From Culturomica massiliensis (GTDB lineage Bacteria; Bacteroidota; Bacteroidia; Bacteroidales; Marinifilaceae), in NCBI RefSeq assembly GCF_900091655.1, contig NZ_LT594621.1, positions 1,364,001-1,428,000 on the forward strand: a stretch of 64,000 bases of DNA, given 5' to 3'. Every line of letters starts with the position of its first letter. The first letter of the stretch is position 1. A program made the translations under genes and the position numbers. Under the pieces are notes generated by a model. The model was not told the origin of the DNA. It saw only the letters and a program-made list of their open reading frames with translations, and searched no databases. This document shows positions 25,411 to 34,620 of this stretch, one piece after another.

Positions 25411-25896
25411 TCACAGCCTGTGCCTGCGGATGTAATAGTAGAAGAGGTGGCAGGCATCCGCCGCATTGTCATCCACCGGGACAATACCGTATCTGTCCTT
25501 GCAGGCCGCGACCATCTGCGTCTTGGTGGCGTGTCCGTCTCCCGTCGCCCATTTCTTGAGGACAGCCGGGTTGACGAACTCCGGTTCCGGGATATCCAGT
25601 TCATCGCACACTTCGAGCAGGATACCCCTGAGTTCCGAGAGCCGCCGCATGTCGTAGAAATGGCGGTTCACGCTCACATCCTCGGCCACGACGCGGCGGA
25701 TGCCGTAACGACGGAGCAGCGAGAGCAGCGTAGTCCTGAAAGCGCCGTGCATCTTGTTGCCGTTGCGCCGTTTGCTTTCGGTGAAGTTCCATGTCCCGGC
25801 CTCATGCAGGGAGAAGTATCCGGTATGCGTGGCGATGTCCAGCGCCAGTACCTGCTCCCGGGTCAGTACGCTATTCTCCGAGTCTCGATTCGCCAT
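25411..25896 (-). CDS. RuvC-like Holliday junction resolvase
   Basis: 161 aa. The RNase H-fold acidic residues appear in LALDIATHTGY (strand 1), VVAEDVSVNR (strand 4) and VDDNAADACHLF (C-terminal helix), in the order and spacing of RuvC. It probably resolves branched DNA before packaging. It overlaps the SbcC-like gene by 26 bp and closes the recombination operon in front of a terminator. Confidence 0.83.
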   Translation of the reverse strand: MANRDSENSVLTREQVLALDIATHTGYFSLHEAGTWNFTESKRRNGNKMHGAFRTTLLSLLRRYGIRRVVAEDVSVNRHFYDMRRLSELRGILLEVCDELDIPEPEFVNPAVLKKWATGDGHATKTQMVAACKDRYGIVPVDDNAADACHLFYYYIRRHRL

Positions 25897-28195
25897 TCTC
25901 TTTCACGATTACCAGTTTATGCGGATAGCCTTCAGCCACATTCCCGTGCGAGACTACCAGCACGGTACCGCCGAGCGAGTTCAGCGCCTCGAACATGGAG
26001 GCCAGCCCCGCTTCATCGACCGCCTCGAGTATCTCGTCCAGCACGAGCAGATCCAGTCCCTTGTCCCCGTCGCAGTTGCTGTTCACGAGTTTCTGCATGG
26101 CAAGGATGGTCGCCAAATTCACACGGGCGGCTTCGCCTGCCGAAAACTTGCCGAACGAGCCGCAGTCCATGCCGTCGCGCAGCAGTGAGATGGAGATTTT
26201 CTCCCTTACCTTACCACTCTTGAGGACGGTATACCCGTCGAAGCGGATACGGATGTCGCTGCCGATGTCTTGCAGGAACTCGTTGGTGATACGGCTGAGC
26301 GCCTCGATTTTCGTGTTGGCCAGATAGGTCTTGAACTGCACGAACCGTTCCCGCTGTATCTCCAGGGCACGGACCCGGGCATCGACGGCCGTCTTGCGCC
26401 CTGCCGCCTCGTTGGACTTCCCGCGCGTTTCACGGAGAGTGTCCTTGAGCGATTGTATGAGGTCGGGTGAAGCCGCCTCATCCAGCTCCCGGATCGTGGC
26501 CTGCAAAGTGTCGATGGCGCAGGCCGCAGCCTGTATATCTTCCTTGCCTACCCGTATGCCGCGGTTCAGTGCGGCATTGCGCTCGTCTATGAATCCGAAC
26601 ACCTCGTCGAATACCTTGCGGCGGACACCTTCGATTTCACTTTGCAGGGCGGTAATTTCGGAAGCGATGCGTTTATGCCCGCTTTCCACCTCTTCCACGT
26701 GGCGGGTGGCATTCCTGATGGCCCGTTCGTGCCCGGCCAGCTGCTCCTCCCATCCGGTGCGTCTGCCTTCCAATATCCGGCGCTCATGGTTCAGCCGGTT
26801 CTGCTGCAACTCCACGGCATCCGTCTCCTCCTGCTTCTCATCGATACGGCCGTTGATTTCCGTGAGCTGCCGTTGACGGAGCTTCAGTTCCTTCATGCCG
26901 GCCTCGATGTCGAACTGTGGTTCTGCCACCAGAAACTCATGCCCGCAGAAAGGACAGGTGATGGAGCCGGCCAGTTTGTTCGAGAGGCCGTCAATACCGG
27001 CAGAAACGATACGCCGTTTATGACGCAGTTCCTCGATGCTGCCGGACAGGTCGCGCAGACGGATGTCGATTTCCCGCAGTCTCTCCGCAGTCGTATCGGA
27101 CTGATCCCTGTATGCCTCACAGAATGCGGCATACTCCTTCTTGAACTGTTCCCAGCCGTCAGTCCTGTTTTTCAGTTCCTGTTCCGCCTGCTTCAAGACG
27201 GCATCGCAATCCTTCAGCCGCTCTGTGGCGGTCTGTAACCGTCCTTTCTTTTCGGCAATGACCTTGTCCCAGTCCGTCTGCCGGGCATCGGGAAAGAGGG
27301 ACATCATTTCCGCTATCTTTTCCAGACATGCTTCCAATGCGGTATCTCCGGCTTCCAGTTCCTGCAAAGCCTCGTCCGCCCGCTGCACTCCGGCAAGCTG
27401 TTCCTCAAGCCTGTCCACGTTCTCGTGCCCGGTACGGATCTGCTCCCTCTTGGCCGCTATGGCCGTTTCCAGTCCCATGATACGTTCCACACGGGTACGC
27501 CCCCGCTCGGCTCCGGCTTCCTCCTCCTTGCGTATCTGCTCCTGTAACATCCCGATACGCCCGTCCAACCCGGCCAGTTCCAGTTCCACCTGCCGTTTCT
27601 TTTCAGAGAGCGGCACGATGTCTTCCTCCACTTTGGCGATGGCTTCATCCACCAGGATACCGTTGGAAAAGCGGTTGATGACCTCTTTCTTCTCCTTGTC
27701 CGATGACGAGAGGAAATCCTCATACCGGTATTTGGAAAGGATGAAATTGTTGAGCAGCTCGTCGCGTGTGATACCCAGTTTGTCAAGAATATACCGGTTA
27801 TAGGCATCCACCGAAGGCTGTACCGCTTCATCGGTTACCACCTGCTTGCCGCCACGGTAAAGCGTACAGCTGACAGAGGAAGCCCCCTTGCGCGGGATAC
27901 GGCGGTTGACGAGCAGTTCCTCGGCGGCGGAATCGTTGATGAAACGCAAAGCGATACGGCATTCTTCCGCTGCATCGTTGATAATCTCCTCCGAGCGTAT
28001 CTTTCTAAGCGGGCTGCCCGTGATACCCACGGCAATGCATTCCAACAGGGCAGACTTGCCGGCCCCGTTCGACTGCTGGGACTCATTGTCCCGGTTATCG
28101 CCGAAAATCAATGTCGTCACGCCTTGCCGCAGCATGTAGGACAGCGAACGGAAGGCGCAGAGATTTTCGGCTTCTATCGTCTTTAATTTCCACAT
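25871..28195 (-). CDS. SbcC/Rad50-like ATPase (T4 gp46-type)
   Basis: 774 aa. The N-terminal Walker A is NGAGKSALLE near residue 45. Long coiled coils surround a zinc hook CPFCGHEF near residue 410. The C-terminal ABC signature is KFSAGEAARVN, and Walker B is LLVLDEILEAVDEAG. It pairs with the Mre11/SbcD-like nuclease encoded just upstream (13-bp overlap) to process DNA ends in recombination-dependent replication. All key motifs look intact. Confidence 0.92.
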   Translation of the reverse strand: MWKLKTIEAENLCAFRSLSYMLRQGVTTLIFGDNRDNESQQSNGAGKSALLECIAVGITGSPLRKIRSEEIINDAAEECRIALRFINDSAAEELLVNRRIPRKGASSVSCTLYRGGKQVVTDEAVQPSVDAYNRYILDKLGITRDELLNNFILSKYRYEDFLSSSDKEKKEVINRFSNGILVDEAIAKVEEDIVPLSEKKRQVELELAGLDGRIGMLQEQIRKEEEAGAERGRTRVERIMGLETAIAAKREQIRTGHENVDRLEEQLAGVQRADEALQELEAGDTALEACLEKIAEMMSLFPDARQTDWDKVIAEKKGRLQTATERLKDCDAVLKQAEQELKNRTDGWEQFKKEYAAFCEAYRDQSDTTAERLREIDIRLRDLSGSIEELRHKRRIVSAGIDGLSNKLAGSITCPFCGHEFLVAEPQFDIEAGMKELKLRQRQLTEINGRIDEKQEETDAVELQQNRLNHERRILEGRRTGWEEQLAGHERAIRNATRHVEEVESGHKRIASEITALQSEIEGVRRKVFDEVFGFIDERNAALNRGIRVGKEDIQAAACAIDTLQATIRELDEAASPDLIQSLKDTLRETRGKSNEAAGRKTAVDARVRALEIQRERFVQFKTYLANTKIEALSRITNEFLQDIGSDIRIRFDGYTVLKSGKVREKISISLLRDGMDCGSFGKFSAGEAARVNLATILAMQKLVNSNCDGDKGLDLLVLDEILEAVDEAGLASMFEALNSLGGTVLVVSHGNVAEGYPHKLVIVKENGESRLGE

Positions 28196-29250
28196 GATCT
28201 GTTTTCTATTCTAGATAAATACTCCAATCCCATCGACACATCCTCGATCTGTTTCTCCCGGCAGAAGTCCTCGTAGGTTTCCCGGATGCGGCGGCTGTCG
28301 AATTTCTCGAAGAGCGAAGAGGATACCGCCTCCGGCAGCTGCTCGTCATCGGCAACCAGTTCTACCTTCGCCGCTCCGGCTTCCAGCAAGGCGGCTTTGT
28401 CCACCGATTTCATCGCGGCGGCAGGTGCATGGACACGCACCTTGACCTTGTAGCGACCATCGGCCTCCATTTCACGCAGCTCGTCCATCAGGTGCAACCC
28501 GGCACGTTCCGCCGGCATATCCATGACACGGTACCGCATGTTCACGCGGTTCTTGACAAACTCGTACGTGCCGTCCGTATACAGCACCGTGTATCCTTTC
28601 TCCTCGTCCTCCCCGAAGTTATGCTGGCGCGAGGAACCGATATATTCGATTCCCGTCCCCGGAATGACGGTACGGTTGTGGTAATGGCCGACAAAGACCT
28701 TGTCGAAAGGAGAGAATATCCTGGCAGGCAGTTCCTTTTCCGAAGGCTGTGCCAATGCCCCGTTGATACCCTCATGGATGTAGAGGAAGTGCTCCGGTTC
28801 TCCGGAAAGCGCTTCCGCAGCCAATCGTCCGAGCCTTTCGGCAAAAGAGCCGTCTTCCGGAAAATAGCTCATTACATGGAGCGCGAACTTCCATTCCGGG
28901 CGGCACAGGGTCAGGTACTCATCCACGACAGTCACATTCGGATGCCGGTCGAAGACATGACAATATCCGCGCAGGGATTCCTGGTTCACCTTGTCGTGGT
29001 TCCCTTCCGCCAGCGTGACATGAATGTCATGGTCCGCGGCGGATACAAGCATATCCCTGACGGCCAGCAGGACATCGAGTGTCTGGGCGGCACGGGAAAA
29101 GAACAGGTCTCCTCCGACAACCACTTCCCGGATATCCCGTTCCCTGCAAATTCCCATGGCCTCCTGCCAGTTGGCCTGGAATGCAGGGATGTTGTCTTTC
29201 GAGATGTGGATGTCATTCAATAACAAAAGGCAGGGTTTGTTCTCTTTCAT
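28183..29250 (-). CDS. SbcD/Mre11-like nuclease (T4 gp47-type)
   Basis: 355 aa. The calcineurin-like phosphoesterase motifs are LLLNDIHISKD (D-x-H), VVGGDLFFS (G-D), LAEGNHDKV (GNHD), a later histidine in YIHEGING, and VGHYHNRT (GHxH). The C-terminal part would bind the SbcC partner. The gene follows the ssDNA-binding candidate and is coupled to the SbcC-like gene. Together they process double-strand ends during phage replication. Confidence 0.92.
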   Translation of the reverse strand: MKENKPCLLLLNDIHISKDNIPAFQANWQEAMGICRERDIREVVVGGDLFFSRAAQTLDVLLAVRDMLVSAADHDIHVTLAEGNHDKVNQESLRGYCHVFDRHPNVTVVDEYLTLCRPEWKFALHVMSYFPEDGSFAERLGRLAAEALSGEPEHFLYIHEGINGALAQPSEKELPARIFSPFDKVFVGHYHNRTVIPGTGIEYIGSSRQHNFGEDEEKGYTVLYTDGTYEFVKNRVNMRYRVMDMPAERAGLHLMDELREMEADGRYKVKVRVHAPAAAMKSVDKAALLEAGAAKVELVADDEQLPEAVSSSLFEKFDSRRIRETYEDFCREKQIEDVSMGLEYLSRIENRSCGN

Positions 29251-29269
29251 ACTAAGTGATTGTGATTAG

Positions 29270-29295
29270 GACGGGAGGCCCGGATGCCTCCCGTC
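29270..29295. terminator. GC-rich hairpin between SSB-like and SbcD-like genes
   Basis: Ten-bp perfect arms gacgggaggc and gcctcccgtc flank a 6-nt loop. There is no T-run on either side. It may act as a processing or stability element rather than an intrinsic terminator. Coordinates place it in the 74-bp gap between the two genes. Confidence 0.5.
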
Positions 29296-29324
29296 GGATT
29301 AGAATTCAAGAACTTGTGAAAGGC

Positions 29325-30584
29325 TTATCTGCGGTGGCGGGGACGCCCGGCACGCTCTTCCGTTTCCTCCGGCTGCTCTTCTTCCTCCCCGGGGACATCC
29401 TCCGGTTCGTCACTGGGCTTCGGACCCTCCATCTCGCTTTCGATCAGGTCGAGTAGTTCCCGGTTGCTCGTGGAGCGTGTGACACGCACGGAGAGCCCTT
29501 CCTGCTCGATGTAGCCGCGGATCATCGCACGCAGCTCCTGGCCTTCCTCGGTCTTCTCACCGAGTTCCTGCCGCTGAAGCTCGTCATAACGTTCGAAAAG
29601 GTCGTCCAGCGAGATGCCTCCGCCTTCACGCCCGTTTTCTCTGTTATCTTTCGTACGGCGGTCGAACGAGAACGCGGATATATCCTCCTTGGGCAGTTCA
29701 CCGTCCAGCGTGTCGATGACCGTCTTCATTTCATCCGTCTCCATGAGCGACATGCCGTAGATACCGTCGCACTGTTTGAGGAACTCGACGGTGGCTCCCA
29801 GATGATAACGGGTGTAGCGGTAGATGATTTCCGGGATACGCGGCGCACCCATCAGGGCGGTCAGCTCCTCCTTGGTCAACGGTACCGGTTCCGATTCGTT
29901 GTCAATGGAAATGACATACTCGGTCTTGGCTCCGTTCTTGCGCTTTTCAATCTCCACCGGATAGGCGTCATACACCGAGGAAATCGGGCACGGGTAAGAC
30001 GGATTCTTGGCCAGTTTCTTGCTCCACAGCTTGAACTTCCTCTCATCCAGATCCTTGAACTGGGCATGGGAAAGGGTCATCATCTGCACGCCTTTGGCTC
30101 GTTCACCCAGGTCGAATACATAGAGACAGTGGCCGTAACTGTATTTCAGACCGCCTCCGAACGAGCCCCCGGCAATCTTTTCCGCCAGTTTGTCGTCCCC
30201 GTCCTCTTTTGCGGCTTCGACGGCCATGCGGCGGTAAGTCTCGATGGGATCAACGCTATATCCGGCATCGGTAGCGCGGGTGACAGTGACATACATCTTT
30301 TGGGGCTTGTTCCCCGTAGCGGGTTTCTCCAGCTCCAGAAGCAGCTGGTGGACGGGATACTCATAGCCCGGACGTGTCGGCGAGCCGTCCGGATTGGGAG
30401 CGATGGGCAGGATACGGAGACGGTAAGTCCCGAACTTGTCCATGCGGAAGAACTCCGTACGGGCGAACGCCCTGTTCTCCTCCTGGGCACGCAACTGTGC
30501 CTCCTGATAAGATTCCTGAACGCCGAGGAACATTTCCTCGACAGACATGCCTTCCATGCCGTTGTTCTTTTCTTCTTCTTGCAT
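29325..30584 (-). CDS. Candidate gp32-like single-stranded DNA-binding protein
   Basis: 419 aa. The early motif KFGTYRLRILPIAPNPDGSP resembles the RFLP/RILP strand of T4 gp32-type proteins in large phages. It is followed by basic and aromatic strands (YVTVTRAT, YSYGHCLYVFDLG). The C-terminal 60 residues are strongly acidic (EPEDVPGEEEEQPEETEE), as in ssDNA-binding proteins that recruit partners through an acidic tail. The very end, AGRPRHRR, is basic, which is unusual. It leads the recombination operon (SbcD, SbcC, RuvC). The family assignment is moderate and rests on the RILP motif, acidic tail and position. Confidence 0.6.
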   Translation of the reverse strand: MQEEEKNNGMEGMSVEEMFLGVQESYQEAQLRAQEENRAFARTEFFRMDKFGTYRLRILPIAPNPDGSPTRPGYEYPVHQLLLELEKPATGNKPQKMYVTVTRATDAGYSVDPIETYRRMAVEAAKEDGDDKLAEKIAGGSFGGGLKYSYGHCLYVFDLGERAKGVQMMTLSHAQFKDLDERKFKLWSKKLAKNPSYPCPISSVYDAYPVEIEKRKNGAKTEYVISIDNESEPVPLTKEELTALMGAPRIPEIIYRYTRYHLGATVEFLKQCDGIYGMSLMETDEMKTVIDTLDGELPKEDISAFSFDRRTKDNRENGREGGGISLDDLFERYDELQRQELGEKTEEGQELRAMIRGYIEQEGLSVRVTRSTSNRELLDLIESEMEGPKPSDEPEDVPGEEEEQPEETEERAGRPRHRR

Positions 30585-30791
30585 AAACGCTTTGTTTTAT
30601 GGATTTAAAAATGCCCGAAGAATGCGACACGGTATACCCGCATCGCAAAGAAACTGGTAACAGGACGGACGGGTTCGGTTGCACCGTCCGCGTTCAACTG
30701 ATAAAATTGGGAGAGGATGTCTCGCTGACCGTATCCCGAAAGAGGATACTCATTTGACAATATGGAAAGGTCTTGCAGCGACCGTGGAATA

Positions 30792-30799
30792 CAAAATTA
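30792..30799 (-). promoter_or_regulatory. Possible minus-strand promoter box for the recombination operon
   Basis: On the minus strand this reads TAATTTTG, matching the Bacteroidales -7 pattern TAnnTTTG. No clear -33 partner is seen. It would give a leader of about 200 nt before the SSB-like gene. The 280-bp gap (30585-30865) holds no gene. Confidence 0.35.
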
Positions 30800-30865
30800 G
30801 GCAAATTACCCGGAACAGCCATACATGTACATGAATGTTTCTCACCGGCATTGTCCTTCAGCGCA

Positions 30866-31360
30866 TTACCGTTTCATTTTAAGAATGCTTTTAATCTCTC
30901 CGAGCAGTCTGTCGCCGCCCGGCGCGTTCCGCGCTTCGGCAAGCAGCCTCCTGCGGTTCCGGCGGATATACTCTTCTCTCTTGCGGCGGCATATGCCTTC
31001 ATAGTAGGCTTTGCGCTCCGGCGTGAGCCGTTTCCCGCGCCGGCAATAGACCCCGTCCCGGCGGTACTCGTCCAGGTAGCGGCGGAACTTCGCCTTGCCG
31101 CAGGAAGGGTCTTTCGATGCCTCCGCCACCGACCGTATGACCTGCCAGTCCGGCTCGAAGGGCTGCTGCGTGGCGCATAACCTGCGGAGCAGATGATAGA
31201 CTACCGGCATCTCATACCGGAGCATGAAGCCTATCCGTGTCTCGTCGAAAGGAAAGCGCTTAAGCGTCCCCTGCGGTCTTCCGTCTTCTCGCTTTCGGGG
31301 CTTCTGCTGCCGGGGAGACGGTTTCTTCTGCGGCTGCCGCCTGATTTTCTTCTGTTTCAT
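30866..31360 (-). CDS. Basic hypothetical phage protein (164 aa)
   Basis: I take ATG 31360 (MKQKKIRRQPQKKP) as the start; a longer frame adds 27 residues with no support. A very basic N-terminus is followed by a conserved-looking core, FPFDETRIGFMLRYEMPVVY, and by a Lys/Arg-rich helical region with a single cysteine pair. I have no function for it. It is transcribed after the tail-fibre gene and precedes the replication operon. It overlaps the 70-aa ORF upstream by 101 bp in another frame. Confidence 0.55.
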   Translation of the reverse strand: MKQKKIRRQPQKKPSPRQQKPRKREDGRPQGTLKRFPFDETRIGFMLRYEMPVVYHLLRRLCATQQPFEPDWQVIRSVAEASKDPSCGKAKFRRYLDEYRRDGVYCRRGKRLTPERKAYYEGICRRKREEYIRRNRRRLLAEARNAPGGDRLLGEIKSILKMKR

Positions 31361-31472
31361 GATGTTGCGGTTGAATGGTTTGCTGTACGGTTTCACGGAC
31401 GGGAACGTTCCTGCGCTCCGCAATCCTCCGGCGGCTTTCAATATCGCCGTTTACATTGAGTTTATGTTTCAT
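31260..31472 (-). CDS. Small charged protein (70 aa) downstream of the tail fibre
   Basis: It starts 2 bp after the tail-fibre stop, encoding MKHKLNVNGDIESRRRIAER, followed by an Ala/Glu-rich tail and a basic end. Composition suggests a disordered accessory protein. It overlaps the next gene heavily. The tight spacing to the tail-fibre gene is the main reason to accept it. Confidence 0.45.
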   Translation of the reverse strand: MKHKLNVNGDIESRRRIAERRNVPVRETVQQTIQPQHHETEENQAAAAEETVSPAAEAPKARRRKTAGDA

Positions 31473-31474
31473 GA

Positions 31475-34057
31475 CTATACAAAATAGGTGAAGTTGAGTT
31501 CTACATTGACATTGTACATACCGCGCTCGTAAAGCTGTATCCTGCGCGAACCGCCGTAGATGGTGAACGAGGAGCCCCGGTTGTACTTGTGGTCATCGTT
31601 CCAGTCAGCGGCGCTGCAGCGCACGCTGTATCTCGGGGGCTGTATCTTGTTCGGGATGACGGCAACGATGCCGCCCCAGTTGCTGCCGTCCCTGCGTGCG
31701 GTATTGATATACCCCTGTATGGACACGATATTCCCGATCTGGCGGATAAACAGCCCCTGGGTATCTGTTCCCGAGCCGCTGTTCTCCATGTGCATCCATC
31801 CCGTATCCGCCAGCAGGGGCTGGTATTCTTCCGCATAGGCGGCTCCGATAGCGCGGCAGGCCTGCCGTTTCGCCTCCGCTGTCGGCAAGGACAGGTCGGA
31901 AAGTTTGCCGTCCTTGCGCAGGTAGTCCTTGACGATTTCGTCTTTGGACAGCACGTCCAACTTGTTCCGCAGGAGCTGCCGGGCTTCCATGGGGGATTTT
32001 CCTTGCCCGGTCAAAAAGTCGATGTAATCCTGGAACAGGTTTTCAAGCGCGGCGAAGCGGGCGTCCGCCCCGGCCTTGGTATACAGGTTCAGGTTGGTGG
32101 CGATGGTATCCTTTTCGGAAGCGTTGTAGCCGCCCATCAGCCGCTCCGCCTTTTTCTTGAGTTCCCTGACAACCTGCGAGGTCATCACGTATCCCTCGAC
32201 CTGCGCGTGCGAAATGCCGCCTTCATCTATGTAGGCGAACGAACCGGTCTTGATTTCCAGCAGTTTGTCCCTGAGTTCGGGTGTGAAGACAATGCCCTCG
32301 TAAGCGGAGTCAGTCCCGAGCTTGCCGTCCATCATCCGGTCTATCTCGGCCGTGGAATAGACTTCGAGGTTCTTGCGTGCCTTGCCCTTGTCCGGAAGGT
32401 CGGACAGGTTCGAGGTCTTGGCCAGTTTCAGCTCCCCGGTACCTTTCTTTTCGGCATCGAGGGTATCCCTGACGGCCGCCTGCCGCTTTGCTTTCAGTTC
32501 GGCGGCTTCCTCTGCCGTCAGCCCGCTGATCTCGTCCGCCGTCAGGCGCACCAGCTCCTTCAATCCTTCGGAGATTTCCAGAAATACCTCCCCGGCTTCC
32601 GCTTTGGAATAGACATCGATATTCTTCCGGGCGGCAGCCTTGTCCATGACATCGGAAAGGTTCCCGTCGGCGGAGAGTTTCATTTTCAAAGCCGCCGCGA
32701 CGGTTCCCGATGTGACATAACCTTCGCCGCCCTCCGTCAGTTCTCCGGTAGTGATAGCCGCCAGTTTCTTCCTGTATTCGGTCGTGAAGTCTTCGGTAGA
32801 GAGCTGTTTGCCTTCTACCACATCCACTTTCTTTCCCATCGCCTCCGTAAAGGCCCTGACGGTCACATAGGTGTCGGACACGGATTTTCCGTTGATTTTA
32901 AGCGTACCGAGCACATCCACCGCTCCCAAAGGGGCAAGCACGATGTCGCCCAGAGCGTTCCTCAGCGCAAAACGGAAACTGTCAGCGGTGTCGAAGCCGA
33001 CGGTGGCGAGCAGCGCGGCGGCACTGTCGCGCCAGGTAATCAGGTTTGTCAGCCTGGCATTGTCTTTCGTATAGGCGGTATTCTGAATATCGATACCCCG
33101 TCCGGTGCTTTGCAGGGAGAGCAGTCCGCCGACCTGCAGGGTGGCGGTACGCCCGATGACTTTCAAAACAGGTGTGGTGCAGGCTTTTCCGTCATGCACG
33201 GCAAAGTCACGGTATTTTGTTCCGCCGCCCTCCGTGCCGTGGTAATTGATACGGATACAACCCTCATCCGTCACATCCGAGGTGTTATAGATGTCGTATC
33301 CCTTGATGCGGACAGCCCCGATCCGGGCGTTTTCATTCAGCGAAGTACCGCAGGATATGCCGTCTTCCGTAACCCTGGCCAGTTCCTTGCCTTGTTTCAT
33401 GAAACTGAACGTGCCGTCCGTCCGGATGACAATCTCGTTGACAAGCAGACCGTGCAGGTAGGCACCGATGGCGGCATGGCCGTCCGCCTTGACGATGCCT
33501 TTGAGCATGTAGCCGTTCCCGCCGCTGACGGAGACGGCGGTCTTGGAGCTGATTTCTTTCTGCCCGGTGAACGTTCCGGCCAGCACCAGATCCTTCTTGA
33601 CGGTCTGCCGGGCAAAAGGTGTATCGAGCAGGACAGCATAGCGGCCGAAGAACTTGTCGATGAACCGGGGTGCATAGCTCTCCGTCACCTCGATGGCCGC
33701 CGGCAGTTTGTCAGTAACCGGATCGACCGTATCCGGGACAGCCTTGGCTCCGGCACAGAGATAACAGGTACGCCCGCGCTTGTTGACCTCATTGGCGTAG
33801 ACCACCGATTCATGCCGGTTGATTTCGTATATATAATAGGGATAGACAGCATCGGCGCAGCCGTCGAAACGGCGTACCTTTCCGCCGAGCCAGACATAAC
33901 CCGGGGAGACGCGGGGACCCTCGATCTCGCATCCGGAGATGATGAAGTCCGAGCAGCCGTCAAAAACGGCACTCATGCTGAGAGCCAGTTCCTGCAAGTT
34001 CAGGATATCGTCCGAGTAGGTATACCGTCCGCCGGTTTCCGCAATATATTCTTTCAT
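31475..34057 (-). CDS. Tail fibre protein with repeated knob-like modules
   Basis: 860 aa. The N-terminal about 150 residues look like a baseplate-attachment part (YSDDILNLQELALSMSAVFD, VSPGYVWLGGKVRRF). The middle is a long beta-rich shaft. Residues about 480-800 carry repeats of NLSDLxDKxxARKNLxVYS, seen as KAAARKNIDVYSKAE, KGKARKNLEVYSTAE and TNLNLYTKAGA, as in pyocin-knob and tail-fibre proteins. The C-terminal about 110 residues (YQPLLADTGWMHMENSG to the end) would be the receptor-binding head. It is coupled to the preceding baseplate gene by ATGA. Confidence 0.8.
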   Translation of the reverse strand: MKEYIAETGGRYTYSDDILNLQELALSMSAVFDGCSDFIISGCEIEGPRVSPGYVWLGGKVRRFDGCADAVYPYYIYEINRHESVVYANEVNKRGRTCYLCAGAKAVPDTVDPVTDKLPAAIEVTESYAPRFIDKFFGRYAVLLDTPFARQTVKKDLVLAGTFTGQKEISSKTAVSVSGGNGYMLKGIVKADGHAAIGAYLHGLLVNEIVIRTDGTFSFMKQGKELARVTEDGISCGTSLNENARIGAVRIKGYDIYNTSDVTDEGCIRINYHGTEGGGTKYRDFAVHDGKACTTPVLKVIGRTATLQVGGLLSLQSTGRGIDIQNTAYTKDNARLTNLITWRDSAAALLATVGFDTADSFRFALRNALGDIVLAPLGAVDVLGTLKINGKSVSDTYVTVRAFTEAMGKKVDVVEGKQLSTEDFTTEYRKKLAAITTGELTEGGEGYVTSGTVAAALKMKLSADGNLSDVMDKAAARKNIDVYSKAEAGEVFLEISEGLKELVRLTADEISGLTAEEAAELKAKRQAAVRDTLDAEKKGTGELKLAKTSNLSDLPDKGKARKNLEVYSTAEIDRMMDGKLGTDSAYEGIVFTPELRDKLLEIKTGSFAYIDEGGISHAQVEGYVMTSQVVRELKKKAERLMGGYNASEKDTIATNLNLYTKAGADARFAALENLFQDYIDFLTGQGKSPMEARQLLRNKLDVLSKDEIVKDYLRKDGKLSDLSLPTAEAKRQACRAIGAAYAEEYQPLLADTGWMHMENSGSGTDTQGLFIRQIGNIVSIQGYINTARRDGSNWGGIVAVIPNKIQPPRYSVRCSAADWNDDHKYNRGSSFTIYGGSRRIQLYERGMYNVNVELNFTYFV

Positions 34058-34620
34058 TGTCCTGTATTCTTATTGGGGGTGTATTCGTCTTCGTCGATCT
34101 TGATCAGGTAGGTCTTGCCTGCTGTCTTATAGGTGTTCACCACATAGGAAAGCATATAGACCAGTTCCCGCGGAGGTATGGTGACGGGCGGGACGCAGAC
34201 CATGAAGCTGACCTTGTTGATCAGCTTCTCTTCCGCCAGCAGGTAGAACGGACGGGGGCGTTCCGCCTCATTGTCCGTTGTAACCTGTTCCCCGTTGTAC
34301 CATACGGTGAAAGGACGCTGGTATTCCGCCCCTTCGTGGTACAGGTCCACACCGACACTCGTGCTGTCCTTGATGAAGATGCGGTCCTTGCCGTCCTTGA
34401 TGTATTTACCGAACCGGTAGTTCAGGAACCACTCGAAATAGATGACCTGTGAGGTCATGCGCGCCTCGATATGCCGTTCCCGTGCAAACGTACGGAACCG
34501 TTCGTTCAGGCTTTGCAAGGGATAGAGGCAGCTCTGCACGAAGAGGATGAACCGCCGTCCCGACAGGTAGTGCGGCACGAGCCGGTTCACCGAACGGTCT
34601 ATGGGCAGCTTATATCTCAT
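34054..34620 (-). CDS. Baseplate-associated protein (188 aa)
   Basis: No named family is recognised. It starts MRYKLPIDRSVNRLVPHYLS, with a helical N-terminus then beta strands (VDLYHEGAEYQRPFTVWYNG). It lies between the baseplate J-like gene (11-bp overlap) and the tail-fibre gene (ATGA coupling). That position is often taken by a gpI-like wedge or fibre-connector protein. Function is inferred from gene order only. Confidence 0.6.
   Translation of the reverse strand: MRYKLPIDRSVNRLVPHYLSGRRFILFVQSCLYPLQSLNERFRTFARERHIEARMTSQVIYFEWFLNYRFGKYIKDGKDRIFIKDSTSVGVDLYHEGAEYQRPFTVWYNGEQVTTDNEAERPRPFYLLAEEKLINKVSFMVCVPPVTIPPRELVYMLSYVVNTYKTAGKTYLIKIDEDEYTPNKNTGQ

Noticed and set aside
31589..34111. 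840-codon plus-strand ORF opposite the tail-fibre gene
   Set aside because: It is antisense to a clear coding gene with fibre repeats. GC-rich third positions keep the complementary frame free of stops, and the product has no domain or signal.
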